Below, one piece after another: positions 18,879 to 27,652 of a stretch of DNA of 64,000 nt (position 1 is the stretch's first letter; each line of letters starts with the position of its first letter). The notes below the pieces were generated by a model, which saw nothing but the letters and a program-made list of their open reading frames with translations, made no database searches and was not told the origin of the DNA. A program made the position numbers and the translations under genes. The stretch comes from Terribacillus halophilus (GTDB lineage: Bacteria > Bacillota > Bacilli > Bacillales > Amphibacillaceae): assembly GCF_900162685.1 (NCBI RefSeq), contig NZ_LT727828.1, positions 894,824 through 958,823 of the forward strand. The letters are read 5' to 3'.

Positions 18879-19293
18879 TGTTCCCGAAAATTCTTGAATT
18901 ATAGTGAATCTCTCGCAAGGCTAATCCAACCAGCTAAGTGATGATGAATATTGATCATAACCTACAGTAATTCCGCATAAGAGCTCCTTTCCCCATCTTT
19001 TTATTTTAACTTATATAACTAAACAAGGAGGGGGATGAATAAGAATCCTTATAGCTCACTATTCAAGCGCTAGCTGCAACTAGCTCTACAAACGATTTTC
19101 TTAGGAGATGCGTTACTTTACCTATTTCAAATACACAGTTTGCTCACCCGTGCGGTAAGGGATAATTCTTTTTAAGCAGCATATGAATAGTGTTTATAAG
19201 TGGTTTTGCATTGTTAGTAATCCGGAATTAAAAGGACATACAAAATGATTGTGATTAAGTTTTCCAGGATTAGGGTACTGGAATAAAGACTTA
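18879..19293. other. Intergenic stretch with a possible gene remnant
   Basis: No intact gene is visible. AAGGAGGGGG (19025-19034) directly precedes ATG 19035, which opens a 12-codon frame ended by TAG (19071-19073). The same frame then runs for 33 more codons to TAA at 19173-19175. This could be a decayed small gene or chance. Nothing else is recognised here. Confidence 0.25.
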
Positions 19294-19307
19294 TGAAAGC
19301 GTTTACT
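19294..19307 (+). promoter_or_regulatory. Near-consensus cre site upstream of sugar ABC operon
   Basis: TGAAAGCGTTTACT matches 13 of 14 positions of the CcpA consensus; only the last base differs. It lies 21 bases before the start codon of the binding-protein gene, a position for repression. Confidence 0.65.
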
Positions 19308-19328
19308 AAATTGTGAGGAGGAGCTGTG

Positions 19329-20603
19329 ATGAAGCGAAGCTTTCTGATGGTTGCCTTACTGGCCGGTCTAGGGTTGGCAGGCTGCTCGGCTGTGACGGGC
19401 GGAGATAGTACGAGTGATGACAAAGTACAGATTACATATGCGAGGGGGACAGATACGACTGGCGCCACAGACGTATTAGTGAAAGAGTTTGAAAAGGATC
19501 ATCCAGATATTGACGTCGTTGTACGAGAAATGCCATCTGATTCGGGGCAATCACATAATCAGTATGTGACAATGTTCAGCGGCAGAAGCCCGGAAGTAGA
19601 TGTATTTGATGCCGATATTGTCTGGTCGGCGGAATTCGGTCAGGCAAACTATGTGCTGCCGCTTGATCGTCTGATTGAAAGAGATCAAATCAATATGGAC
19701 GCGTATTTCCCGGCTACAGTTGAAGCTGGCCGTTATAACGGCAGACAATACGCGATGCCTGGTTATGCAGATGCTGGACTTCTTTATTACCGAACAGACA
19801 TAACTGATCAAGTACCCAAAACATGGGATGAACTCGAGAAGCTGGCTCAGGAAAATATGGGTAAAGAAGGAGCGAAATTTGGTTACTTAATGCAGGCTGC
19901 ACAGTATGAAGGAATCGTGACAAATGCGATTGAGTATATTTATTCCTATGGCGGACAAGTGCTGGATGCGAATGGGAATGTGGTAATCAATAGTCCAGAA
20001 GCGATTGAAGGTCTGAATAAAATGATCGACATAGCAAATAGTGACTTTGTCCCGAACAACGTACTTAACTTTAAAGAGATTGACACAGAGTCTTCATTTA
20101 ATGAAGGTAATGCCGTTTACGCGAGGAACTGGCCTTACATGAATGATACAGCAAATGACGAAAAAGTATCAAAAGTAGCCGGCAACGTTGGTATTGCCAC
20201 AATCCCAGCCGGCAGCGACGGAAATGCTTCTGCTCTAGGTGGCTGGATGCGAATGATTAACCGCTATTCAGATGAAGTAGAAGCTTCTTGGACTTTTGTT
20301 AAATGGATGAGCGGAGAAAAAGGTCAAAAAATCAGCGCGCTTGAAGGCGGAAAGGCTCCGACAATTGAAGCTTTATACGAGGATAAAGAGATTACCGATG
20401 TGAGTGCAGTTCTTGCGAGCGATGACTTTTATAACTCTTTACAAAACGCCATACCCCGCCCAATCACACCTATTTACCCAGAAATATCTGACATTATGCA
20501 AATTGAAATTTCCCGTGCGCTAACTGGCGAGATTACGGCGGAGGAAGCGGTTGAACGTATGGAGACGAAAATGCAAGCTGCGTTGGAATCCGTAAACCAA
20601 TAA
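19329..20603 (+). CDS. Sugar ABC transporter substrate-binding lipoprotein
   Basis: 425 residues. The signal peptide ends in a LAGC lipobox, so the protein is tethered to the outer face of the membrane. The fold is that of family 1 extracellular solute-binding proteins (trehalose/maltose/lactose type). ATG 19329 is chosen over GTG 19326 by spacing from GAGGAGGAG. First gene of a five-gene operon with two permeases, a sugar dehydrogenase and an isomerase. The sugar is unknown. Confidence 0.88.
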   Translation: MKRSFLMVALLAGLGLAGCSAVTGGDSTSDDKVQITYARGTDTTGATDVLVKEFEKDHPDIDVVVREMPSDSGQSHNQYVTMFSGRSPEVDVFDADIVWSAEFGQANYVLPLDRLIERDQINMDAYFPATVEAGRYNGRQYAMPGYADAGLLYYRTDITDQVPKTWDELEKLAQENMGKEGAKFGYLMQAAQYEGIVTNAIEYIYSYGGQVLDANGNVVINSPEAIEGLNKMIDIANSDFVPNNVLNFKEIDTESSFNEGNAVYARNWPYMNDTANDEKVSKVAGNVGIATIPAGSDGNASALGGWMRMINRYSDEVEASWTFVKWMSGEKGQKISALEGGKAPTIEALYEDKEITDVSAVLASDDFYNSLQNAIPRPITPIYPEISDIMQIEISRALTGEITAEEAVERMETKMQAALESVNQ

Positions 20604-20616
20604 AGGAGCTGAGCGT

Positions 20617-21945
20617 ATGAAGCAACCGAAAAAGAGACGGTTCCAGCTGAATGAACGGCAGCTTGGTTATGCGATGGTCGCGCCGTCTATTATTCTTATT
20701 GCAGTTATCATCATTTGGCCTATCCTATTATCCGCCTGGAACAGCTTATTCGATTACCGACTCAATGACCCTTCCAAAGCGGAGAGAATTACCTCTTTGA
20801 GTATCAATCTCGAAACATATGCCGATAATCGCTATCTTGTTTATGACACGATGGAAGATGTCAGAGACACAATGCCACAAGCAGAAAGTACATTAGCTAA
20901 CATTACCTCCGCATTAGATGAACAGCACGAAACTTTGTTAAAAACAGATGAAGGACTTGCCGATCGCTATGAAGAAGTCAACACTATGCTGGAAAATTAT
21001 CAGCCTGTCAATGATGATGATCTCCGGCTGACAGAAATTCCGGAAGCATGGACAGATGGCTTCACTGCTACGCTGGATGAGCAAACCGCAGCAGTTCAAA
21101 CGTTGCGGGAAGATGCGCCGGAGGGTGCCATTCAGCCGTTGACAGATTTAGAGTCCCAGCTGTCAAATACGAAAAATGCCGTCTTGGAACCAAACTTTGT
21201 CGGAGTCAACAACTATACCCAGTATCTTGCTAATGGCCGAACATGGACAGCAATGTTGAACACGCTGTTGTTCACCGTCGTAACAGTTGGTGTTGAGCTT
21301 GCCGTCGGTATGCTAGTCGCCTTGCTGATAAACCGCGTGTTTATCGGACGCGGACTTGTTCGGGCTGCTGTATTAGTGCCTTGGGCAATACCGACAGCAG
21401 TTGCGGCGATGATGTGGACGTTCCTCTTTGACGGACAATCCGGCATCATGGCCCACTATATGGCGCAGCTTGGTATCATTGATGATCCGGGCGTCTTGCT
21501 TTCTACGGGAGCGGGCGGTATGTTTTCGGTCATGTTTGCTGATATCTGGAAAACAACGCCGTATATGGCACTTTTGCTGCTGGCTGGCTTGCAGACAATC
21601 CCGCGTTCGATGTATGAAGCAGCGGCGGTTGATGGAGCTAATAAGTTCCAGCAATTTTTCTCGATTACATTGCCGATGATTCGCTCGGCAATTTTGGTGG
21701 CTGTCTTATTCCGCGCATTGGACGCATTCCGTGTGTTTGACTTGATCTACGTTCTTACAGGGGGCGGACCAGCAAACTCAACGGAATCCATTAGCGTCTA
21801 CGCGTATAAGCTTTTGTTCGAACAGCAGAATTTCGGTGCCGGCTCCGCATTGAGTGTGATCGTATTCTTGAGTGTTGCTTTGCTCAGTACGATATTCATC
21901 AAGCTAATCGGTTCTGATTTGTTCAGCGGAAGGTTAAAACAATAA
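20617..21945 (+). CDS. Sugar ABC permease with large extracytoplasmic insert
   Basis: 442 residues; MalF-like permeases without an insert are about 290-310. After the first membrane helix (about residues 18-38) there are about 150 residues rich in Asp, Glu, Gln, Leu and Thr with heptad character, predicted extracytoplasmic and coiled-coil, before the remaining helices. The EAA loop (YEAAAVDGANKFQQFFSITLP) that contacts the ATPase is intact near residue 335. It pairs with the next gene product. Confidence 0.85.
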   Translation: MKQPKKRRFQLNERQLGYAMVAPSIILIAVIIIWPILLSAWNSLFDYRLNDPSKAERITSLSINLETYADNRYLVYDTMEDVRDTMPQAESTLANITSALDEQHETLLKTDEGLADRYEEVNTMLENYQPVNDDDLRLTEIPEAWTDGFTATLDEQTAAVQTLREDAPEGAIQPLTDLESQLSNTKNAVLEPNFVGVNNYTQYLANGRTWTAMLNTLLFTVVTVGVELAVGMLVALLINRVFIGRGLVRAAVLVPWAIPTAVAAMMWTFLFDGQSGIMAHYMAQLGIIDDPGVLLSTGAGGMFSVMFADIWKTTPYMALLLLAGLQTIPRSMYEAAAVDGANKFQQFFSITLPMIRSAILVAVLFRALDAFRVFDLIYVLTGGGPANSTESISVYAYKLLFEQQNFGAGSALSVIVFLSVALLSTIFIKLIGSDLFSGRLKQ

Positions 21946-21964
21946 GACAGGGGAGGAAAATAAA

Positions 21965-22786
21965 ATGGCAAAACGTGCCGGTATCGGTTTCTACATTTTC
22001 TTGATTATTTTCGTATTCTTAGTCATGTTTCCGTTCATATGGGTGTTTCTGACATCAATTAAACCACAAGGAGAAATCTTTTCTTCCTTCCAATGGTTTT
22101 CAAGTAACATGACATTCGAAAACTATGTATCTGCTTTGGAAACACGACCACTGCTGCTGTACATGCTGAATAGTTTTGTTGTAGCAACACTCACCACGAT
22201 CATCTCTATTATTGTTGCATCTTTTACAGCTTACGCGGTTACCCGGCTGCCAATAAAGTTTAAAGGATTGATCCTCGGACTCGTCCTGGCAGCGTCCATG
22301 TTTCCGCAGATCGCCGTACTTTCACCAATCTTCAACTTTGTAACGGATGCTGGTTTGCGCAACAGCTATCTTGGCTTAGTCATTCCGTATATTACGATTA
22401 GTCTGCCGCTAGCTATTTGGATATTGTCGACATTCTTTATTAAAATTCCGCTTTCGCTGGAAGAATCGGCAAAGCTGGACGGAGCAACCCCATTCCAGAC
22501 TTTCCGGAAAATCATCTTCCCGCTGGCTGCACCAGGCGTATTTACAACCGCTATTCTTGTATTTATCGCAGCGTGGAATGAATACCTATTTGCGCTGACA
22601 ATTAATACCGAAGATAGCTGGCGTACGATTCCGGTCGGTATCTCTTTCTATCAAAGTCAATTTAGTGTTCCTTGGGGAGATATTACAGCCGCTACCGTTA
22701 TTGTGACCATCCCGATCGTCGTTCTCGTCCTCTTGTTCCAGCGCCGAATTGTTGCTGGACTGACAAGCGGATCTGTTAAAGAATAA
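21965..22786 (+). CDS. Sugar ABC permease, MalG type
   Basis: 273 residues with six predicted membrane helices and the EAA loop EESAKLDGATPFQTFRKIIFP. It forms the channel with the preceding permease. No ATPase gene is in the operon; in Bacilli one shared ATPase (MsmX type) often serves several such importers, so that is the likely partner. Confidence 0.9.
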   Translation: MAKRAGIGFYIFLIIFVFLVMFPFIWVFLTSIKPQGEIFSSFQWFSSNMTFENYVSALETRPLLLYMLNSFVVATLTTIISIIVASFTAYAVTRLPIKFKGLILGLVLAASMFPQIAVLSPIFNFVTDAGLRNSYLGLVIPYITISLPLAIWILSTFFIKIPLSLEESAKLDGATPFQTFRKIIFPLAAPGVFTTAILVFIAAWNEYLFALTINTEDSWRTIPVGISFYQSQFSVPWGDITAATVIVTIPIVVLVLLFQRRIVAGLTSGSVKE

Positions 22787-22811
22787 TAGACTTGGAGGTA
22801 CTGTTTAACTT

Positions 22812-23873
22812 ATGAAAACATTACGCGTAGGAGTTGTCGGACTAGGAAGTATCGCACGCAATCGCCACTTGCCGGAATTGGAACAAAATCCGCATACTGA
22901 AATCACTGCCGTCTGTGACGTCGTGCCAAGTCGTTCAGAAGAAATTGCCAAAGAGTATCAAGCAACAGCTTATACGGAATACGAAGAATTAATTGAAGAT
23001 CCCCGTCTCGATGCTGTCATCGTTTGTGCAGCAAACCATCTGCATGCCCCTATTAGCATCGCAGCTTTGCAGGCAGGAAAGCATGTACTTTGTGAGAAGC
23101 CAATGGCAACAACGCTTGCGGAAGCTGATGACATGATTGCTGCGCAAAAGGAAAGCGGGAAGCTGCTGTTGATTGGGCATAATCAAAGCTTTGTTCCTTC
23201 CCATAAAAAAGCACGTGAGCTGATTCGAGCTGGCGAACTTGGCAAGATTTACAGCTTCCGAACAACATTCGGTCATGGCGGTCCCGAACAATGGAGTATT
23301 GATGGAAAAAACAGCTGGTTCTTTGAAAAAGAGAAAGCATACATTGGAGCACTCGGGGATTTAGGCGTGCATAAATCCCACTTAATTGAATTCCTGCTGG
23401 ATGAACCTATTCAAGAGGTGGCGGCGTTTGTCGACACGCTGGCAAAACCTTACGCCAACGTAGATGATAATGCGGTAGCTGTGCTGCGTACAAAATCGGG
23501 TATTATCGGCACACTCACTGCAAGCTGGTCGTATGTTGCAGAGGAAGATAACGCTACGATTATCTATGGCGAAAAAGGTGTAATCCGACTAGAGGACAGC
23601 CCGGATTATTCCATGGTAGTCGAGTATCAGAATGGCGATAGAAGCTACCATTCACTTGGTGCAATTCAGACAAATGACGCAGACGCACAGACAAATTCGG
23701 GCGTGGTAGACGCGTTTGCTAGCTGTGTACTTGAGAACAGTACGAATTGTCCAATTACCGCGGAAAAAGGACGCTCTGCACTAGCGGTCATCCTTGCAGC
23801 ATTGGACTCTAATAGTACGAAAAAGATTATCTCTCTGACGGACGAAGCAGTAGAAAAGGGGGAACAAGCATGA
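22812..23873 (+). CDS. Gfo/Idh/MocA-family oxidoreductase
   Basis: 353 residues. The N-terminal Rossmann motif GLGSIARNRHLP binds NAD(P), and CEKPMATTLAEAD holds the conserved EKP lysine. The C-terminal half is the usual beta-sheet domain. The family oxidises or epimerises sugars and polyols (inositol, glucose, levoglucosan and others). The last 4 bases overlap the next gene. Together they probably process the imported sugar. Confidence 0.88.
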   Translation: MKTLRVGVVGLGSIARNRHLPELEQNPHTEITAVCDVVPSRSEEIAKEYQATAYTEYEELIEDPRLDAVIVCAANHLHAPISIAALQAGKHVLCEKPMATTLAEADDMIAAQKESGKLLLIGHNQSFVPSHKKARELIRAGELGKIYSFRTTFGHGGPEQWSIDGKNSWFFEKEKAYIGALGDLGVHKSHLIEFLLDEPIQEVAAFVDTLAKPYANVDDNAVAVLRTKSGIIGTLTASWSYVAEEDNATIIYGEKGVIRLEDSPDYSMVVEYQNGDRSYHSLGAIQTNDADAQTNSGVVDAFASCVLENSTNCPITAEKGRSALAVILAALDSNSTKKIISLTDEAVEKGEQA

Positions 23874-24838
23874 AGCTAGGTGTCTTTACCGTTTTGTTTC
23901 AAGAATTGTCATTAGAAGATATGCTGACACGTGTAACACAAGCTGGATTAGATACCGTGGAAATCGGTACCGGCGGATATCCTGGCAATGCGCATTGTCC
24001 AATTGATGAGCTGCTGGAAAGTGAGGAAGCACTCCAGCAATACCAAAATACTTTTGAAAAGTACGGCGTAACAATTGGCGCGTTCAGCTGTCATGCTAAT
24101 CCCATCTCTCCAGACAAAGCGTTTGCGGAGGAATCGGATTGGCTTTTGCGCAAAACGATTAAGCTTGCCGCAAAAATGGATGTTCCTGTTGTAAACTGTT
24201 TCTCAGGTGTAGCTGGTTCAGAGGAAAGTGCCACAAAGCCAAACTGGCCAGTAACAGCGTGGCCGACTGAATATGGCGATATCTTAAACTGGCAGTGGGA
24301 GCAAAAGCTTGTTCCTTATTGGAAGGAACTCGGTACCTTTGCCGAAGAACATCAAGTGAAGATTGCCTTAGAATTACATGGCGGATTCCTCGTGCACACA
24401 CCATACACCATGCTCAAGCTGCGCGAACGCACAAGTGAAGCAATCGGAGCCAATTTTGATCCAAGTCATATGTGGTGGCAAGGCATTGACCCAACCGCTG
24501 CCATTAAAATTCTCGGCAAAGCCGGCGCCATTCATCACTTCCATGCCAAAGACACATTCATTGATCCCGATAATGTAAACATGTACGGTCTAACCGATAT
24601 GCAGCCATACAGCAGCATCAAAACACGCGCATGGAACTTCCGCACCGTCGGACTCGGCCACAGCATAGAAGAGTGGAATAACATGATCAGCGCACTCCGC
24701 ACCTACGACTACGATTATGTCGTAAGCATCGAGCATGAAGATTCCCTCATGTCTATTGAAGAAGGCTTCCAGCGAGCTGTAGATAATTTGAAGAATGTAG
24801 TGATTACAGAGCCTGCTACTACGATGTGGTGGTCGTGA
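23870..24838 (+). CDS. Sugar phosphate isomerase/epimerase-like TIM barrel (AP endonuclease 2 family fold)
   Basis: 322 residues of the xylose-isomerase-like TIM-barrel family. Metal-site candidates are visible at ELHGG, NFDPSHM, HFHAKD and SIEHED. GGGGGAACA precedes the ATG, which overlaps the dehydrogenase stop. Members act as isomerases, epimerases or 3-keto-sugar enzymes alongside Gfo/Idh/MocA partners. Last gene of the operon. Confidence 0.85.
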   Translation: MKLGVFTVLFQELSLEDMLTRVTQAGLDTVEIGTGGYPGNAHCPIDELLESEEALQQYQNTFEKYGVTIGAFSCHANPISPDKAFAEESDWLLRKTIKLAAKMDVPVVNCFSGVAGSEESATKPNWPVTAWPTEYGDILNWQWEQKLVPYWKELGTFAEEHQVKIALELHGGFLVHTPYTMLKLRERTSEAIGANFDPSHMWWQGIDPTAAIKILGKAGAIHHFHAKDTFIDPDNVNMYGLTDMQPYSSIKTRAWNFRTVGLGHSIEEWNNMISALRTYDYDYVVSIEHEDSLMSIEEGFQRAVDNLKNVVITEPATTMWWS

Positions 24839-24839
24839 T

Positions 24840-24876
24840 AAAACAGCACTTGCCGTAATGGCAAGTGCTGTTTTTG
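24840..24876 (+). terminator. Terminator of the sugar ABC operon
   Basis: AAAACAGCACTTGCC pairs with GGCAAGTGCTGTTTT around GTAAT, followed by a T-run. Confidence 0.93.
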
Positions 24877-24968
24877 TGATGACAAACTGATTTAAGTTAA
24901 GCAGACGGACTTCTTTGTGAAATATTACTAGTAATTATGGTAATATTTTCAATGGAGGGAGAAGTAAA

Positions 24969-25802
24969 ATGAAAAATGAAAAAATGATTTTTGTATTGAT
25001 GTCTGCTATAGCTATGCTTATATCGGCTGCTTGTGGTTCGACAGGTGAACAGACCACATCAGATAGTGGGGAAGCTGAAATAAACAATGTTTCTGTAAAA
25101 GATAAATCAAATGATTTAACAGATACAAGTTCAGCAAATGATGAAGCGGGTACAAACGAGACTGAAAAGAAAACTTCAACTTCAGCTGAAGACAACGTTC
25201 AAATCTCTAGCGGAGATGAAGCTGTAGCATTCTTGAAGGAAAAAATGGCAGAGGGAAAAGATGAAGATATATCTTTTGGTACAGATGGAAAGCTTTTGAC
25301 CGATCAGAAAGGTTCGTATTATGTAATACAACTAGTTGATGTATCTATACGAGTTTCTGATAAAACTGGTAACCTAGGGTACTATAAAGTTTATCAAAAC
25401 GGGACTTATGAAGATTGGCAGGCTTCCGCTGCTACAGAAAATAATGATGCTTCAGGGAAAGACGAATACATAGAAGAACTGAACGCAATGGAAGAAGCAG
25501 ATAAGAATGCAGAGACTAAATCAACAACAAAAGATATGATTGATCAAGAAAATGAAAAATATAAAAGATGGGATAACAAACTGAATGAGATATACGGTGT
25601 ACTTAATGAACAATTGTCCGCAACCGAAATGAGTGAGTTAAAAGAAAAACAACGAACTTGGATCAAAGAACGCGACAAAGAAGCAAAAGAGGCTTCTCTA
25701 AAATATGAAGGCGGTACGATGGAGGCACTAGAATTAGTGGCGACGAAAACAACTATAACCAAAGAGAGATGCTGTGAGCTAGTTGAAAGGTATATGAAAT
25801 GA
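24969..25802 (+). CDS. Lipoprotein with LprI-like (DUF1311) domain
   Basis: 277 residues. The signal peptide ends in SAAC (lipidated Cys). A Thr/Glu/Ser-rich linker and a small beta domain (about 75-150) are followed by a C-terminal DUF1311/LprI-like helical domain (about 180-277) with KEKQRTWIKERDKEA and the YEGGTMEAL motif. LprI of Mycobacterium inhibits lysozyme; other homologues are uncharacterised. Base composition is clearly AT-richer than the flanking operons. Confidence 0.75.
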   Translation: MKNEKMIFVLMSAIAMLISAACGSTGEQTTSDSGEAEINNVSVKDKSNDLTDTSSANDEAGTNETEKKTSTSAEDNVQISSGDEAVAFLKEKMAEGKDEDISFGTDGKLLTDQKGSYYVIQLVDVSIRVSDKTGNLGYYKVYQNGTYEDWQASAATENNDASGKDEYIEELNAMEEADKNAETKSTTKDMIDQENEKYKRWDNKLNEIYGVLNEQLSATEMSELKEKQRTWIKERDKEAKEASLKYEGGTMEALELVATKTTITKERCCELVERYMK

Positions 25803-25845
25803 CAGTTCATTGAATTTCTAATCATTTCTGAAAGGAATAGTTATA

Positions 25846-26274
25846 ATGAAGAAAATTCCTCTTATATTAATTGCTTTAGCAATAACTTCTTTAAGTGCTT
25901 GTAATAATACTTGGGTGCTAGAGAAAGATAGATTAGGTGAAGCTCCAGATATAGAGCATTATATAGATAAGCTTCAAAGTGATTATCCAGATTTTAAAGG
26001 GTATAAGGTTTTCACAATATCAGAAGGATCCAAGATGGTAGTTGTTTCAACTGGTTCAAGTGAACAGGTTCTCAGTTTTTCGGAATCGGAGATATCTAAT
26101 GATAAAACAACAATATCAGTAGAAGAGAAAACCGAAAAAGTGAAAGAAGAAAATGCTTATATAATGATTGGCATTGACGAAATTAAAGGAGAACTTTCTG
26201 TAGTTAACGAGAGCAAAGAAGAGTACAAAGAATTTATTGAAGAGAAAGGGTGTGTTTTAAGGATTGAGAAGTAA
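25846..26274 (+). CDS. Short lipoprotein of unknown function
   Basis: 142 residues with a lipoprotein signal ending LSAC (Cys19). The mature part is charged and has no recognisable motif. GAAAGGAATAG precedes the ATG. It follows the LprI-like lipoprotein by 43 bases and may be in the same transcript; both are AT-rich. Confidence 0.65.
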   Translation: MKKIPLILIALAITSLSACNNTWVLEKDRLGEAPDIEHYIDKLQSDYPDFKGYKVFTISEGSKMVVVSTGSSEQVLSFSESEISNDKTTISVEEKTEKVKEENAYIMIGIDEIKGELSVVNESKEEYKEFIEEKGCVLRIEK

Positions 26275-26372
26275 TCTATATACGAAGATGCTTAGCAATA
26301 GAAAGGACAAACGCACCTATCTATGAGAGGAAATTATACCATATGCATACTCTTTGGTTTGGAGGAGATTTT

Positions 26373-26549
26373 TTGAAGTTAGTAGCCAAACATAGTTATA
26401 GACTTATATTGATTTTACTGGCTATATCAGCCGTTACAGGTTTTGCATCAGATAATACAGCTCTAAAAGACATAATATCTGTATCCGTTTTTGTGCTAGT
26501 AGCAATGATTGCTTTAGTCAGCAGGAAAATAGATAAAGAAGAAAGGTAA
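26373..26549 (+). CDS. Small two-helix membrane protein
   Basis: 58 residues from TTG 26373, six bases after GGAGGA. An in-frame ATG at 26343 has a poor ribosome site and is less likely. Two hydrophobic helices and a charged C-terminus (RKIDKEER) are visible. The family is not recognised. An imperfect inverted repeat without T-run lies just downstream (26552-26620). Confidence 0.5.
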   Translation: MKLVAKHSYRLILILLAISAVTGFASDNTALKDIISVSVFVLVAMIALVSRKIDKEER

Positions 26550-26782
26550 GGGTGGCAGTGCGACAGACTGCAACGGAACTTTAAACTGCTGCGCTTTTTC
26601 TGTACGTACCACTGTGCCACTTTGTTCAATCCTTTTAAGTTTAATCCACATCAAACTACTGCATCTCCACCATCAATGAAAAAACTCCGTAAACAATCTT
26701 CCCAAACCCCTTCATGAAATTTTGTTTTAGTAATATACTCTAACTATGAATCTAAATTTTAAAAAGAAAGCGGGTGATCTAT

Positions 26783-27643
26783 ATGAAGGGCGGTTTAACA
26801 CTGCTTCGAGAAAATCTACAGCAAATTAAACCTTCTGAAAAGCATGCAGCCAATTACATACTTGCGCACCCTGCTGAAGTGGTCCAGCTTACAGTGAAAG
26901 AGCTGGCAGATAGGAGTGGGTCAAGTGAAGCGGCGGTTATCCGTCTGTGCAAATCGATTGGTGTGACAGGATACAGAAATCTGAAGCTGAAGATTGTTGG
27001 TGATTTGCAAAATGTAAGCGCTGACATAGGTGCATTTCATGAAATCAAGCCGAATGATACGGTTGCACATTTGATGGAGGCGATTGCAGAGAAGCATACA
27101 CAGTCTATCAGAAAGACACTGCTGGTTAATGATGCAGCGGCAATGGAAACTGCAGTATCAGCAATCGCTCATGCTCGTAAAATTGATTTTTATGGTGTAG
27201 GCGCTTCTTATTTAGTGGCAGAAGATGGAGAACAGAAATTTGGCCGGATTGGCAAGTGGTGTACGGCATATAGTGACGCGCATCAGCAGCTGGCTTCTGC
27301 TGCAAATTTAACAGCAGATGATGTAGCCTTTGCGATTAGTTATTCCGGGGAAACGGAACAGCTGCTTCCTGTTCTGCAGCAGGCGAAGAAATCAGGTGCT
27401 ACAACAATTGCAATGACGAAAGTAGGACAAAATCGGCTCCAGGAGCTAGCTAATATCAAGCTGTTTACTGTTGCAAGAGAAGCTCAAATACGCAGTGCAG
27501 CTACAAGCTCGCGAATTGTGCAAATGTACGTAATGGATATTATGTATACTGCTGTAGCTGGAAGAAATTACAATCATACTATCGAAGCGCTCGAAAGATC
27601 ACGTCAGGCAATACAGCAAACATTCCAAACAGAGCAAAAGTGA
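26783..27643 (+). CDS. murR: MurR/RpiR-family regulator of MurNAc catabolism
   Basis: 286 residues from ATG 26783; GGGTGA lies five bases upstream, and an in-frame GTG at 26774 overlaps it. The N-terminal RpiR helix-turn-helix (about 1-77, with GSSEAAVIRLCKSIG) is followed by a SIS domain (about 120-255) that binds sugar phosphate, probably MurNAc-6-phosphate. First gene of the murR-murQ-murP-mupG cluster, which it most likely represses. Confidence 0.85.
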   Translation: MKGGLTLLRENLQQIKPSEKHAANYILAHPAEVVQLTVKELADRSGSSEAAVIRLCKSIGVTGYRNLKLKIVGDLQNVSADIGAFHEIKPNDTVAHLMEAIAEKHTQSIRKTLLVNDAAAMETAVSAIAHARKIDFYGVGASYLVAEDGEQKFGRIGKWCTAYSDAHQQLASAANLTADDVAFAISYSGETEQLLPVLQQAKKSGATTIAMTKVGQNRLQELANIKLFTVAREAQIRSAATSSRIVQMYVMDIMYTAVAGRNYNHTIEALERSRQAIQQTFQTEQK

Positions 27644-27652
27644 GGGAAGAAA

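Noticed and set aside
26552-26620. Terminator after the 26373 small gene
   Set aside because: The inverted repeat GTGGCA...TGCCAC is imperfect, with bulges, and lacks a T-run, so I did not call it.
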